NCBI RefSeq assembly: GCF_002251365.1
Contig: NZ_NPJH01000076.1
Location: forward strand, 35,840-99,839
From: Prevotella sp. P3-122
GTDB lineage: Bacteria; Bacteroidota; Bacteroidia; Bacteroidales; Bacteroidaceae
Reading direction: 5' to 3'
DNA: 64,000 nt
Position 1 is the first letter of the stretch, and every line of letters starts with the position of its first letter. The position numbers and the translations under genes were made by a program. This document shows, piece by piece, positions 1 through 7,998 of the stretch. Under the pieces are notes generated by a model, which did no database searches, was not told the DNA's origin, and saw only the letters and a program-made list of their open reading frames with translations.

Positions 1-51
1 AGAGAAGTCCTCGTAACCGGGAGCCGTCATTATATATCCTATTTTTGCCAT
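1..51 (-). CDS. N-terminus of a putative site-specific recombinase (partial)
   Basis: Only the first 17 codons lie in the window; the gene runs off the left edge. Read on the minus strand from the ATG at 51, the peptide is MAKIGYIMTAPGYEDFS. An opening of the type MAKIGYI.. followed by Y.xxD resembles the first beta strand of small serine recombinases (resolvase/invertase family) of Bacteroidales, which would rearrange or integrate DNA. This is recognition from a short stretch, so the family call is tentative; the catalytic serine is not visible. It is divergent from the plus-strand operon that starts near 449, with about 400 bases of shared control region between them. A TAACTTTG-type promoter element about 27 bases upstream supports the start. 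Confidence 0.45.
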   Translation of the reverse strand, partial: MAKIGYIMTAPGYEDFS

Positions 52-60
52 CGTGTATAA

Positions 61-346
61 GAGTATGATTTCGTCTGCAAAGTTAGCTAAATAATCCGAC
101 AACTTATCAGACTCTTCCCAAAATAAGCCATTCTGACGCCATTTTTATGATTATTTATCGAATATAACTGCTAAACGATATAAAGTTCATCATATTCACA
201 GATTATTATCTGTTGTCAACAACAGATTTTTCACAGCAAAAACCGAGTATGATTACACTCATTTACAAATTGTCTTTCAATGTCTTTCCTTTGCAACTTC
301 AAAAGTTACAGCCATTTGCAAAAATCGCATTTAGAGTATGATATTT
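61..346. promoter_or_regulatory. Control region with three GAGTATGAT repeats (left cluster)
   Basis: Exact GAGTATGAT copies lie at 61-69, 245-253 and 334-342 in the gene-free stretch between the leftward recombinase and the rightward lipoprotein gene. The third sits in a 17-base string (330-346, TTTAGAGTATGATATTT) that recurs exactly at 24707-24723, in front of the other operons of the element. A 9-base word is expected less than once by chance in 64 kb on both strands. I infer binding sites for a shared regulator. The rest of 52-448 is AT-rich and holds no gene that I can support. Confidence 0.5.
78..85 (-). promoter_or_regulatory. Bacteroidales-type -7 element for the leftward recombinase gene
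   Basis: The minus strand reads TAACTTTG here, a full match to the Bacteroidales -7 consensus TAnnTTTG. Transcription would start near 71, giving a leader of about 20 bases before the ATG at 51. I see no clear TTTG -33 element at the ideal distance. A GAGTATGAT copy (61-69) lies inside the expected leader, where a bound protein could block transcription. Confidence 0.45.
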
Positions 347-448
347 CAATTAAATATAAATATAATCACGATTGAACTTATATCTCGAAATTATACTCTA
401 CTTTCGCAGCATCAAACAATCGCTTGTGCGACAAAAACAGATATTGAT

Positions 449-1501
449 ATGACTGATTATCCGTCAAAAAAGACAATGGCGCGACAGATTGCCGCCTTGT
501 TACCAGTGTTCTTGCTGGGAATGTTGGTTTCCGCCTGCAACGGCAGTGATTCCGAAGCAAAAAGTTTTTCTGGTGCCAATGCTGCGTTGGAAGATTACGA
601 AGCCTTCCTGCGCTCTGTATCCAAACAGAAGACACTTTCAAACTCTGAGCTTGTATCTTCCGTCTTGGAATGGAAAGCTCTTGATGATTCGGTGACAGCT
701 GCCATGTTCCGTGACAGCGTACATACGAACCGTGCAGTTGCTGATTCGACATATTTTTCCCTGCGCGATTCCATTACTGATAAACTGACTTCGCTTGTTG
801 ACAGCCGTAAACGGTCGTTTCAGGATTATCTTGACTTCTCGCTGGCCGTCAACAGACCGAGACTTGACTCGCTCTCAAACCAGTTGATGATGTCAGCACA
901 CAGATTCTACGCCTCGATGGATTCCGTTCCTGTTTTCAATATGGACAATGTTTCTACCATTCACAGGTATGAAGACATCCTCGATGATGCAACCCGCCGT
1001 GGGATTCATACAAAACGAGACCTGTTCTTGTTCCTTCGGAATGAGGACAGAGCCTTCCGCTCTTTTCTCGTTCATCTGCCGACACTCGGTGGCATCCCTC
1101 TCGCCAAAGTCCGTGACGGCTCGTCTGCCCTGATGAAAGAGATGGTCGAGTTGTGCCAAGGAGATAATCCGGCATTTACCACTTCCGAAGTTATCATACT
1201 GCTTACGATGCGCAATAACCGACGTCTGTTGCAAAATGCCCTGCAATGCGTGAACGACATCAACAACCGCAAAGTCAAGGGCGGAGATCAGGCGGCAGCC
1301 TATCTGTGGATGCTGTTACAGCCATGGATTTCATTTGACGGCTTAGCCCTCTCGCTTATGAGCGAAGCACAAATAGGCACACTGAAGATATTGGCCACAG
1401 AAACGCCGAAGTGCGTGGTCAAACTTGGGAAACCGCAGTTTCCCATTGATACGGACGAGCTTCCCTCGCTGCTTATCAAAACCACCATCACAAATCTCTG
1501 A
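449..1501 (+). CDS. Putative lipoprotein of the mobile element
   Basis: A 350-residue protein with a lipoprotein signal peptide: basic n-region (SKK, R12), hydrophobic stretch and lipobox LVSAC with the acceptor cysteine at residue 30. The frame is open from an ATG at 338, but that ATG lies inside a GAGTATGAT regulatory motif and would add an unlikely 37 residues before the signal peptide, so I place the start at 449 (476 is also possible). The mature part is mostly alpha-helical and charged, with several S/D-rich segments and no motif I recognise. It is the first gene of a plus-strand run that leads to the relaxase, and the next start follows after 20 bases. Its function is unknown; an envelope role in transfer is only an inference from its neighbours. 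Confidence 0.7.
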   Translation: MTDYPSKKTMARQIAALLPVFLLGMLVSACNGSDSEAKSFSGANAALEDYEAFLRSVSKQKTLSNSELVSSVLEWKALDDSVTAAMFRDSVHTNRAVADSTYFSLRDSITDKLTSLVDSRKRSFQDYLDFSLAVNRPRLDSLSNQLMMSAHRFYASMDSVPVFNMDNVSTIHRYEDILDDATRRGIHTKRDLFLFLRNEDRAFRSFLVHLPTLGGIPLAKVRDGSSALMKEMVELCQGDNPAFTTSEVIILLTMRNNRRLLQNALQCVNDINNRKVKGGDQAAAYLWMLLQPWISFDGLALSLMSEAQIGTLKILATETPKCVVKLGKPQFPIDTDELPSLLIKTTITNL

Positions 1502-1521
1502 CACGAAAAACGAATACAATT

Positions 1522-1971
1522 ATGCTTAAACACAAAATTGAGAGATTCATCACATACATCTCCATGCAGATGCCATCACTGATGTCACGCGCGAACTATG
1601 CCGGTGCAGAAATCTTCGACGGCATGGCCATCCTTGAGTTCAAGTTACCGAAGCCCTGTGACATAAGCGACCTGCTTGACGAGTTTGACGACCAGATGGA
1701 ACTGATTATCCTTTACCATATCATCCCGTCTGAAGCAACAGTCATGGGACACCAGTGCTGCGCCTATTCCAATCCGTCATTCGACTATCTGTATAAAGTC
1801 AACGGCATCAGTGATGACAACGGCATCTGCGATACGCTGTATGCCTCGCTTTACGATTCGCTTGAAAATTTCGGGCTTGACCTGCAGGCAGAGCTTAACG
1901 ACCAGACGGCGAAAAGCAAGGTTGTCTTTGCCCGCAAGGAGGAAGATCTCCTGCGCGATTTTATGAAATAA
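1522..1971 (+). CDS. Hypothetical protein of the mobilisation operon
   Basis: A 149-residue protein, soluble by composition and acidic (many D and E, for example LLDEFDDQMEL). There is no signal peptide or membrane segment, and I recognise no domain. It begins 20 bases after the lipoprotein gene and ends 19 bases before the next start, so it is very likely cotranscribed. Codon use resembles its neighbours. I do not assign a function. Confidence 0.65.
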   Translation: MLKHKIERFITYISMQMPSLMSRANYAGAEIFDGMAILEFKLPKPCDISDLLDEFDDQMELIILYHIIPSEATVMGHQCCAYSNPSFDYLYKVNGISDDNGICDTLYASLYDSLENFGLDLQAELNDQTAKSKVVFARKEEDLLRDFMK

Positions 1972-1990
1972 AACCAGAACCATTTGTAGG

Positions 1991-2344
1991 ATGAAAGAGA
2001 CCGCTTACAATAGGATTGTCGAGATAATCCGTGTAAAACACACCTGGATAACCGTGCTTCATGCCGACAGGGGACGCAACATGATGGTTCAGGTAGGACG
2101 TGAACTTCGGGAAGTACGTTGCCGTGTGCTTACACTTGTCGCCCTGCGTAAACACGGGCTGTATGGGAAAGGTCATGTGTGGGACATTCCGGAGTACAAT
2201 CTTGAAAAGGCGGTGCGCTCACTCAAACGCGATCCTCGTTTCAAGGAGCGGTGGAACAAAGATGCAATAAATCCTGATGACATTGAAGAGATTATAAACC
2301 GTGCATCCTATGGATTCATCCGGCTCGAACTTTCCGATTTATAA
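1991..2344 (+). CDS. Hypothetical basic protein of the mobilisation operon
   Basis: A 117-residue protein rich in arginine and lysine in its middle (VGRELREVRCRVLTLVALRK, then KRDPRFKERWNK). It has no membrane segment. The basic character would suit nucleic-acid contact, but I recognise no known fold, and this remains a guess. It lies between two other unknown genes in the same run, with spacers of about 20 bases on each side. Confidence 0.65.
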   Translation: MKETAYNRIVEIIRVKHTWITVLHADRGRNMMVQVGRELREVRCRVLTLVALRKHGLYGKGHVWDIPEYNLEKAVRSLKRDPRFKERWNKDAINPDDIEEIINRASYGFIRLELSDL

Positions 2345-2367
2345 CTGACAACCCAAATAACACAACC

Positions 2368-2982
2368 ATGCTAATAAAGATTCTCTACACACTGATGTTT
2401 CCGACATTCCTTGTCGTACCGTTCCTGTATAAAAACAAACGGCCTGCCATGCTCATCTTCTACCGTAACATGGCAATGAGTTTCGCTTTCAGAAAAGTGT
2501 ACACCAAAATGTTGCTGCTTTTTCTGCTGGCATTCCACTTCTATCACCTGACGATTTTCCAGAACCATTATGACCTTATCCCGTCATCGGTACTGTGCTT
2601 TGCGATGTTCTCCCACAATCTCTGTGAAAGATTCATCGACTTCCTTCAGGATCGCCGTGTCCTGTGGGTCGGCATGGTTCTCTCCTTGACGTGCCTCTTC
2701 ATTCCGCACTTCATGCCTCTTGGCTTTTCCATCGGTGTGCTGCTCTGCGGAACAGTCTTCTATCCGTCTCGTCTGCTCAGGGACTTAATCCTTCTGACGA
2801 AATGTGCGTATCGCCCGGATTGCTACGAAGACCTGCTGGAGCTTTCCGAATTATATTTCCGTTGGAATGAATCAGGAAACTCTATGTTGCAGGAATCAGA
2901 GCGAGAACGGAAGCATGTGTTTAACGAAGAAATAGAGGATGCGGAGTTTGAAGAGATCGGGCATGAACAGGACGAAGCGTAA
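2368..2982 (+). CDS. Polytopic membrane protein, unknown function
   Basis: A 204-residue protein with about four hydrophobic segments: near residues 1-20, 50-75, 75-95 and 105-135. An acidic cytoplasmic-looking tail follows (EEIEDAEFEEIGHEQDEA). There is no signal peptidase site. It resembles small inner-membrane proteins found in transfer regions, but I cannot name a family. The gene is followed directly by the helix-turn-helix gene, whose start lies within about 20 bases of this stop. Confidence 0.65.
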   Translation: MLIKILYTLMFPTFLVVPFLYKNKRPAMLIFYRNMAMSFAFRKVYTKMLLLFLLAFHFYHLTIFQNHYDLIPSSVLCFAMFSHNLCERFIDFLQDRRVLWVGMVLSLTCLFIPHFMPLGFSIGVLLCGTVFYPSRLLRDLILLTKCAYRPDCYEDLLELSELYFRWNESGNSMLQESERERKHVFNEEIEDAEFEEIGHEQDEA

Positions 2983-2998
2983 TCATAAACCAGAAAAT

Positions 2999-3865
2999 AT
3001 GAAATCAGAAAATACTTTTAGTCTCACCTTAAACATGGTCCTGCTCCGCAGCCTTCAGGAAGACAGGCCTGCTGATGGCGGACGGCTGTCACGTTACAGC
3101 GCGTTTGTCTATTTGTTGGAACGTGCGAACAAAGAGCCGGGCAAAGCTATATCCTACGGACAGGAATTTCATCTTTCCGTTGGCCAGCTTGTGACTTCAT
3201 ATAGCGAGCTTGCTGTCGTTTGGGGATGGTCACGCGACAACGTGCGCAATTTCTTTCTTGAGATGACCAAGACCGGAGCCATTTTGGTTGAACGCCAGGG
3301 GAAGGCGACGGTCATATCCATTCCCGTATGCATGACCGGCACTCCGACTCTCACAAGGCTTCCGTCCCGTGAAGAACGTGACCGTCTGCGTTTCATCTTC
3401 GGCACGATGTCCATCGAGGAGCTGGCAGACATGTTCGATACTGTTATTTCAAAGACCGAACAGGATATCGGAAAGCTGGAAGCTGACGACCCGCACGACA
3501 TTAAAATCGGACGACGGCTGCACCGGTTGGTCAATCACCTTGTGTTGCACCCCTCCGGTTTCTTTCCAAAAAACGACCGTGTGGCGGATGCCTTGCGTTG
3601 TCTGTTCATTGATGACTGCGATTCCGATTTTGCAAGGTTCTTCACCTTGCTTACCATCGGCGGACTCAAACTGATAGATGACCGCTGCGACAACACGGAG
3701 TTCCCGCTGTCGTTACCGGACACTACGATGCAACGGCTCGCTACGGTCCTCGAATATTATTCTCCTTTTATAAGGCACGGTGTCCTCACCAACCCGACCG
3801 CCTTTGGCTGTCAGGAACGGGCTGCGCCCGAAGCAGGAACCGATGCGATTCCGCATACGGGATAA
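2999..3865 (+). CDS. Helix-turn-helix DNA-binding protein, possible replication initiator or regulator
   Basis: A 288-residue protein from the ATG at 2999. An alternative ATG at 2963 would overlap the previous gene. Residues about 60-100 (SYSELAVVWGWSRDNVRNFF, then a short wing) look like a winged helix-turn-helix of the type seen in plasmid and phage replication initiators: a helix that tests the growth state, then a recognition helix starting at SRDN. The C-terminal half is helical and unassigned. It stands just before the oriT-like spacer and the relaxase gene, so it could bind that region, control the mob operon, or start replication of the element. I favour regulation or initiation without being able to choose. 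Confidence 0.55.
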   Translation: MKSENTFSLTLNMVLLRSLQEDRPADGGRLSRYSAFVYLLERANKEPGKAISYGQEFHLSVGQLVTSYSELAVVWGWSRDNVRNFFLEMTKTGAILVERQGKATVISIPVCMTGTPTLTRLPSREERDRLRFIFGTMSIEELADMFDTVISKTEQDIGKLEADDPHDIKIGRRLHRLVNHLVLHPSGFFPKNDRVADALRCLFIDDCDSDFARFFTLLTIGGLKLIDDRCDNTEFPLSLPDTTMQRLATVLEYYSPFIRHGVLTNPTAFGCQERAAPEAGTDAIPHTG

Positions 3866-4027
3866 CGCGGCGGCTTGCCGCCTCATTATCGGACGGGCTA
3901 CGCCCAAAAAGGCCGCTTTGCGGCTGTTGGGAAGCATAATACCCCGGATTTTCAGCAGAAAACCGGGACAGACCGCCAAAAGCGGCAGCAAGCTGTGACG
4001 TTATGGAAGAATTTTCTTCGCAAAATT
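3826..4027. other. Hairpin-rich spacer, candidate origin of transfer
   Basis: Between the helix-turn-helix gene's end and the relaxase start lies a chain of short inverted repeats: CGGGC/GCCCG near 3828, GGCGGC/GCCGCC with a 2-base loop near 3870, GGGC/GCCC with a 3-base loop near 3895, GCCGC/GCGGC with a TTT loop near 3912, and GAAGAA/TTCTTC with a 2-base loop near 4008. MobV relaxases usually nick a hairpin-bearing site directly upstream of their own gene, which is where this lies. The nick site itself cannot be read off, and part of the stretch could instead hold a terminator for the upstream operon. Confidence 0.45.
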
Positions 4028-4095
4028 CAAAAAAATGAAGCCGGATGGCTCCAAAAAAAGCCTTCGGGAAATCAAAAAAAACGACTAAAAAAATC

Positions 4096-5571
4096 ATGGC
4101 AAATTCACCAAAACAAGTCATGGATCTCAAGGTTGCAAAGGGCTTCACCGAAGCCCAAAGCGACGAGCATAAACGCAACTGGGACGACAAAAAATGGGGC
4201 CGGGCATCGGGATATGGTGCTTACGACCGCACACGAGACGGCCTGAATTTTGAGATTGTGAAGGGAAAAATCATCCCTCTCGATAAGAAAAAATCCATTC
4301 CTGGCCGCATCCGTGAGATACTGTCGGCACGTGGAATCAAAGACCCTAACGAGGGATTGCCGGAGCCGAAATTCCGTACGGTGGTGAACTTTATTTTCGG
4401 TGGTTCACGTGCAAGGATGCACGAGTTAGCTTTCAGAACTCAGACTGTAAATCTGAATAAGGATGCCGACAATTCCCATATAAAACGCTGTCCGGACATT
4501 GAAAAATGGGCACTGGATGTGTATCGTTTTGTCGCCGACAAATGGGGCGAAGAGAACATTGCCGGATTTGTCGTGCATCTCGATGAGACGAACCCGCATT
4601 GCCATTGCACCTTGCTTCCGATCAAGGACGGACGCTTCGCTTTCAAGAAAATATTCGGAGGGAAAGACCTGTACGACTACAAGGACTATATGCGGTCGCT
4701 CCACGATGAATTTGCAAAAGTGAATGAGAAATGGGGACTGGTGCGAGGCTCCGACATATCAAAGACTGGGGCAAGAAATATCCCTCCGCATGAATACAGA
4801 CGGCTGTTGAGCAGGGAATGTGCAGACCTTGAGACACAGATAGAATCGGACAAATCGTTGCTGCAACAGTTGAAACTTGAAGTATCTCATGCCGAAAGAA
4901 GGGTAAAAGGACTGACCACGATGATATCCAATCTGGAGAACCGAAAGGCCGAACTGGAGCAGGAAATGGTGCAGCTTTCCAACGATTTGCAAGCCGGAAA
5001 AGGAAATGCAGACGAGTTGCAAAGGAACATTGACAGGCTTAGCAAAGACTATGAGAAAGTGCTGGATTCCCTTACGGATAAGCGTCAGAAACTGACCGAG
5101 GCAAGTCGAAAATTATCTGAATACCGGGAGCTGGAGGAAGAATCAAAAGAGAAAGCCAACGAATACCGGCAACAGGCAGAGGACTACAAGAAAGATGTCC
5201 GAGAGGCATCCGGCGACCTTGCCCAACAGGTTCGTTTTCGCATTGCGGATGCTTTCGTGAATGATGTCATTGACAGCCTTAAAAGCATTTTACCAACGCT
5301 CGGCGAAGCAGGTTCGGCATTTGACAACACACTGCTCGGAGACCTTGCGGAACGTGGCGAGGAGATTCTAAAATGTGCTGGACTGTTGTTCGCCGGATAT
5401 GTTGATGGCGCCACAACTTTTGCCGAGGGACACGGTGGCGGCGGAGGCGGAAGCGGCCTGCCATGGGGACGGAAGGATGACGAGGACGACCTTCTTTGGG
5501 CACGGCGTTGTCTCTTCCGTGCGGCAAAAATGATGCGTCCGTCAGGCGGAAAATCTGTAAAACGTAAATGA
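4096..5571 (+). CDS. MobV-family relaxase (Pre/Mob plasmid recombination and mobilisation protein)
   Basis: A 491-residue protein from the ATG at 4096; its first residues (MANSPKQVMDLKVAKGF) match the usual start of Bacteroidales MobV proteins, although the frame is open from 4045. The relaxase would nick one strand at the origin of transfer, stay covalently bound to the 5' end and pilot the strand into the recipient. The signature metal-binding motif is clear: VVHLDETNPHCHC gives H161, D163, E164, H168 and H170 (HxDExxPHxH). Residues about 245-375 form a long coiled coil (heptads rich in E, L, Q and K), followed by a glycine-rich linker near 440 and a basic tail ending GKSVKRK. The oriT-like spacer lies directly upstream. 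Confidence 0.9.
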   Translation: MANSPKQVMDLKVAKGFTEAQSDEHKRNWDDKKWGRASGYGAYDRTRDGLNFEIVKGKIIPLDKKKSIPGRIREILSARGIKDPNEGLPEPKFRTVVNFIFGGSRARMHELAFRTQTVNLNKDADNSHIKRCPDIEKWALDVYRFVADKWGEENIAGFVVHLDETNPHCHCTLLPIKDGRFAFKKIFGGKDLYDYKDYMRSLHDEFAKVNEKWGLVRGSDISKTGARNIPPHEYRRLLSRECADLETQIESDKSLLQQLKLEVSHAERRVKGLTTMISNLENRKAELEQEMVQLSNDLQAGKGNADELQRNIDRLSKDYEKVLDSLTDKRQKLTEASRKLSEYRELEEESKEKANEYRQQAEDYKKDVREASGDLAQQVRFRIADAFVNDVIDSLKSILPTLGEAGSAFDNTLLGDLAERGEEILKCAGLLFAGYVDGATTFAEGHGGGGGGSGLPWGRKDDEDDLLWARRCLFRAAKMMRPSGGKSVKRK

Positions 5572-5599
5572 TATAACTCTAATTCAAATAATTCAAACG

Positions 5600-7024
5600 A
5601 TGAAGAAAATCTTATTTTCAATGCTTGTGACCTTTGTGGCACTGCTTGACGCGGATGCCCATGCAGTTAGCCATGCGGAGCTGAAGTTGAAGGAAATCGA
5701 AGCCGGACAAAAAGAAATTACGCTCCGCAAAAAGCCGACGTATCTCTCCGGTGCAATCATTCCTTCATGGACAGACAACTGGTTTATAAGCGTCTCGGGA
5801 GGCGCATCATCCTTTATCGGTTCGCCGTTGGGATGCGATGATCTGTTCGGACGCATCAAACCCGCCTTACAAATATCATTAGGCAAATGGCACACGCCAT
5901 CGGTAGGAAACCGTCTCGTATTTCAAGGTTTCGAGTGGGAAAGCGGGGCTTTGACGAATCAGCGATACCATCATTATCATGCCGACCTCCTTGTAAACCT
6001 GATGCCGTCGATAGCTAAGGGCAATAAGGAATGTCGGTGGGATATTATTCCCTTTGTCGGTGTCGGATTGATTGACAATCGTGATGCCGGACGCAATCCT
6101 TTCGCTTTCAATTATGGTGTCCAGGGGCGTTTCCACATTGCCGACGGCTTCCATATCACAGCCGAAATAGGCAATGCGACCACGTTCAAGGATGCCGACG
6201 GTCTTGGTTCTACACGAGAAATCGGAGACCATCTACTGACGCTTTCTGCGGGTGTCTCATGGACTTTCGGAAAGAATCGTGGATGGAAAAAGGTCATTGA
6301 CGCACGGCCTTATGTCATCCTTAATGAGCGACTGGAAGCTGCGGCATACGAACAGGAAAAGGAGAATGAAAGGCTTGTCAAAAAGAATGAAGCAAAAGAC
6401 AGGCTGATTGCAGAACTCCGAAAGATTCTTGAAATCGAGGGGCTGCTTGACAAATATGCCGGATGTTTTGAACGTGTCGATGACCACGGTAATACCTCGG
6501 CAGGAGGCTATACCATGAACGACTACAGCGGGCTTAACTCACTTAGAAAACGCCTCCGTGATGGTAAAAACACCCGTAACGAAAATGATAACCAATCCGA
6601 CAAAATAGCGTCTTGGAATGGCAACGGAAGCACGGCTGAAGTCGGTAGTGACGGGAACAAAAACAGTTATGCGGATGATGCCATTAACGGCAATGCCGCA
6701 CTTGGCGCACCGATATATTTCTTCTTTGAACTCGGCACCGACAATCTTGTGGAGGAATCACAACTGGTGAACATCGACGAGATTGCACGTATCGCTAAGA
6801 AATACAACCTTAGAATTGAAATTACAGGAGCGGCTGACAAAGCCACCGGAACGGAAATGATCAACTCAAATCTCGGTTCCCAAAGAGCCGCCTTTATCGC
6901 CGGATGCCTAAAAGAACGAGGTGTTCTGGAAAACAATATCAAGAAAATCTCAAGGGGCGGTATTGATGATTATACACCGGGAAAAGCAAACAGAAACACT
7001 ATCGTAAGACTTTTCTTGCCATAA
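5600..7024 (+). CDS. Outer-membrane protein with C-terminal OmpA-like peptidoglycan-binding domain
   Basis: A 474-residue protein. Residues 1-22 (MKKILFSMLVTFVALLDADA) are a signal peptide. Residues about 45-235 alternate in a beta-barrel pattern (VSGGASSFIGSPLG, FVGVGLIDNRDAG, LSAGVSWTFG). A charged coiled-coil linker spans about 250-280. The last 110 residues form an OmpA C-terminal domain, with the strand PIYFFFELGTDNLVEE, a later SQRAAFIAGCLKERGV helix and a closing NRNTIVRLFLP strand. Such domains bind peptidoglycan. Similar proteins sit in Bacteroidales transfer regions and may anchor an envelope structure or help mating-pair contact; that role is inferred. The gene ends the plus-strand mob operon, as a strong terminator follows. 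Confidence 0.85.
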   Translation: MKKILFSMLVTFVALLDADAHAVSHAELKLKEIEAGQKEITLRKKPTYLSGAIIPSWTDNWFISVSGGASSFIGSPLGCDDLFGRIKPALQISLGKWHTPSVGNRLVFQGFEWESGALTNQRYHHYHADLLVNLMPSIAKGNKECRWDIIPFVGVGLIDNRDAGRNPFAFNYGVQGRFHIADGFHITAEIGNATTFKDADGLGSTREIGDHLLTLSAGVSWTFGKNRGWKKVIDARPYVILNERLEAAAYEQEKENERLVKKNEAKDRLIAELRKILEIEGLLDKYAGCFERVDDHGNTSAGGYTMNDYSGLNSLRKRLRDGKNTRNENDNQSDKIASWNGNGSTAEVGSDGNKNSYADDAINGNAALGAPIYFFFELGTDNLVEESQLVNIDEIARIAKKYNLRIEITGAADKATGTEMINSNLGSQRAAFIAGCLKERGVLENNIKKISRGGIDDYTPGKANRNTIVRLFLP

Positions 7025-7065
7025 GAAACGAGCACTAAGGAGCTAACTTTTTCATTTTTTTTGCA

Positions 7066-7099
7066 GGCAGTCCTGACCGTGAGGTTAGGGCTGTCTTTT
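7066..7099 (+). terminator. Rho-independent terminator of the mob operon
   Basis: A 13-pair stem (7066-7078 with 7083-7095, three G-U pairs) closes a GTGA loop and is followed by TTTT. It lies 42 bases after the OmpA-type gene's stop. Confidence 0.75.
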
Positions 7100-7763
7100 G
7101 CATAAACAGACATACAAAAAATGACTATTAAGGGAACGTCGAGGTACAAATATTTGCGCTTAAAACGCCTGATTATACAAAAAACTGAGTTTAGATACTA
7201 CTATGTCTTGTGGTCGTTTCAATAAACAAAGGCGGCTTTACACTTGAAAAATCATCAAAATTTCAAAGGTTAAATGAGGTATTGAACTATGCAGACTGCC
7301 CCGACCGCAATGGCCGGAGCTGTTTATTCAATGATTGTTATACATCGTCTATTTCCAAAAATCATCCTGTTCCCAGTCGTTAGGAAATAATAAAATCAGT
7401 CTGAGTTTACGGTCAAAACGATACATGTACATCGCATTTTGGAAAGAGACATAGGATTTATATTGATGTTCGGTTTTAGAAAATTAAAGTAAGGGAAAAA
7501 GTATGCGGACAACCTGAAATAACCTAATATATGCCGATTTGAGCATTGCGAAGAGGCTTGGTTGCTTCTATCGGGTGTAAAGGTAATAGGCTTTTTCTAT
7601 CTGCAAAAGATTTATGTCGTTTCGGACAATTTCGAGGCGATTTTTATTCAGCTCGCATCCGAATACATAAAAATAAATGGAAAATAATCCGCTAAAAACT
7701 TGTGTATGTGCAGATTATTTTGTATCTTTAATATGGCAAATACTAACTTGAAAATAACAGAAT
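7100..7763. other. Gene-free stretch with a promoter for the 52-residue protein gene
   Basis: About 660 bases with frequent stops in all frames and no coding sequence I can support. Near its right end, TTG at about 7699, 20 bases and then TATCTTTA (7725-7732) is close to the Bacteroidales promoter pattern and points at the small gene at 7764. The rest shows no repeat or RNA fold that stands out to me. Confidence 0.4.
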
Positions 7764-7922
7764 ATGGAAATAATACTTCTACTATTGGTCGGATGGTGGC
7801 TGTCGGGAGTCCTGGGCTTCCGTGAGCGTAAGAAGCCACGACGCAAACGTAAGCGTTCATTCTGGAAACCGGACATGGACGAATATGACTGGGAAGAGTT
7901 CAACAAGAGGAATGGACGCTGA
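7764..7922 (+). CDS. Small single-pass membrane protein (52 residues)
   Basis: An ATG at 7764 opens a 52-codon frame ending at TGA 7922. The product starts with a hydrophobic stretch (MEIILLLLVGWWLSGVLGF), followed by a strongly basic patch (RERKKPRRKRKR) and an aromatic-acidic tail (DMDEYDWEEF). The positive-inside rule puts the C-terminus in the cytoplasm. A promoter-like element lies 32 bases upstream and a convergent terminator follows, so it looks like a real stand-alone gene. Its function is unknown. Confidence 0.55.
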   Translation: MEIILLLLVGWWLSGVLGFRERKKPRRKRKRSFWKPDMDEYDWEEFNKRNGR

Positions 7923-7939
7923 CACTTCCATGACTGCAT

Positions 7940-7972
7940 AAAAAACAACCCGCCTAAGACAGGTCCCGGCGG
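7940..7972 (-). terminator. Terminator closing the long minus-strand operon
   Basis: CCGCC (7950-7954) pairs with GGCGG (7968-7972). On the minus strand the stem is followed by a T-run (A-run at 7940-7945). It lies 27 bases after the stop of the ArdC-like gene and also separates it from the convergent small gene. Confidence 0.55.
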
Positions 7973-7998
7973 ATTGCGAAAGGTTTTACTGTGTTTAA

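Noticed and set aside
338..448. N-terminal extension of the first lipoprotein from the ATG at 338
   Set aside because: The ATG lies within a GAGTATGAT motif and the extension precedes a proper lipoprotein signal peptide.
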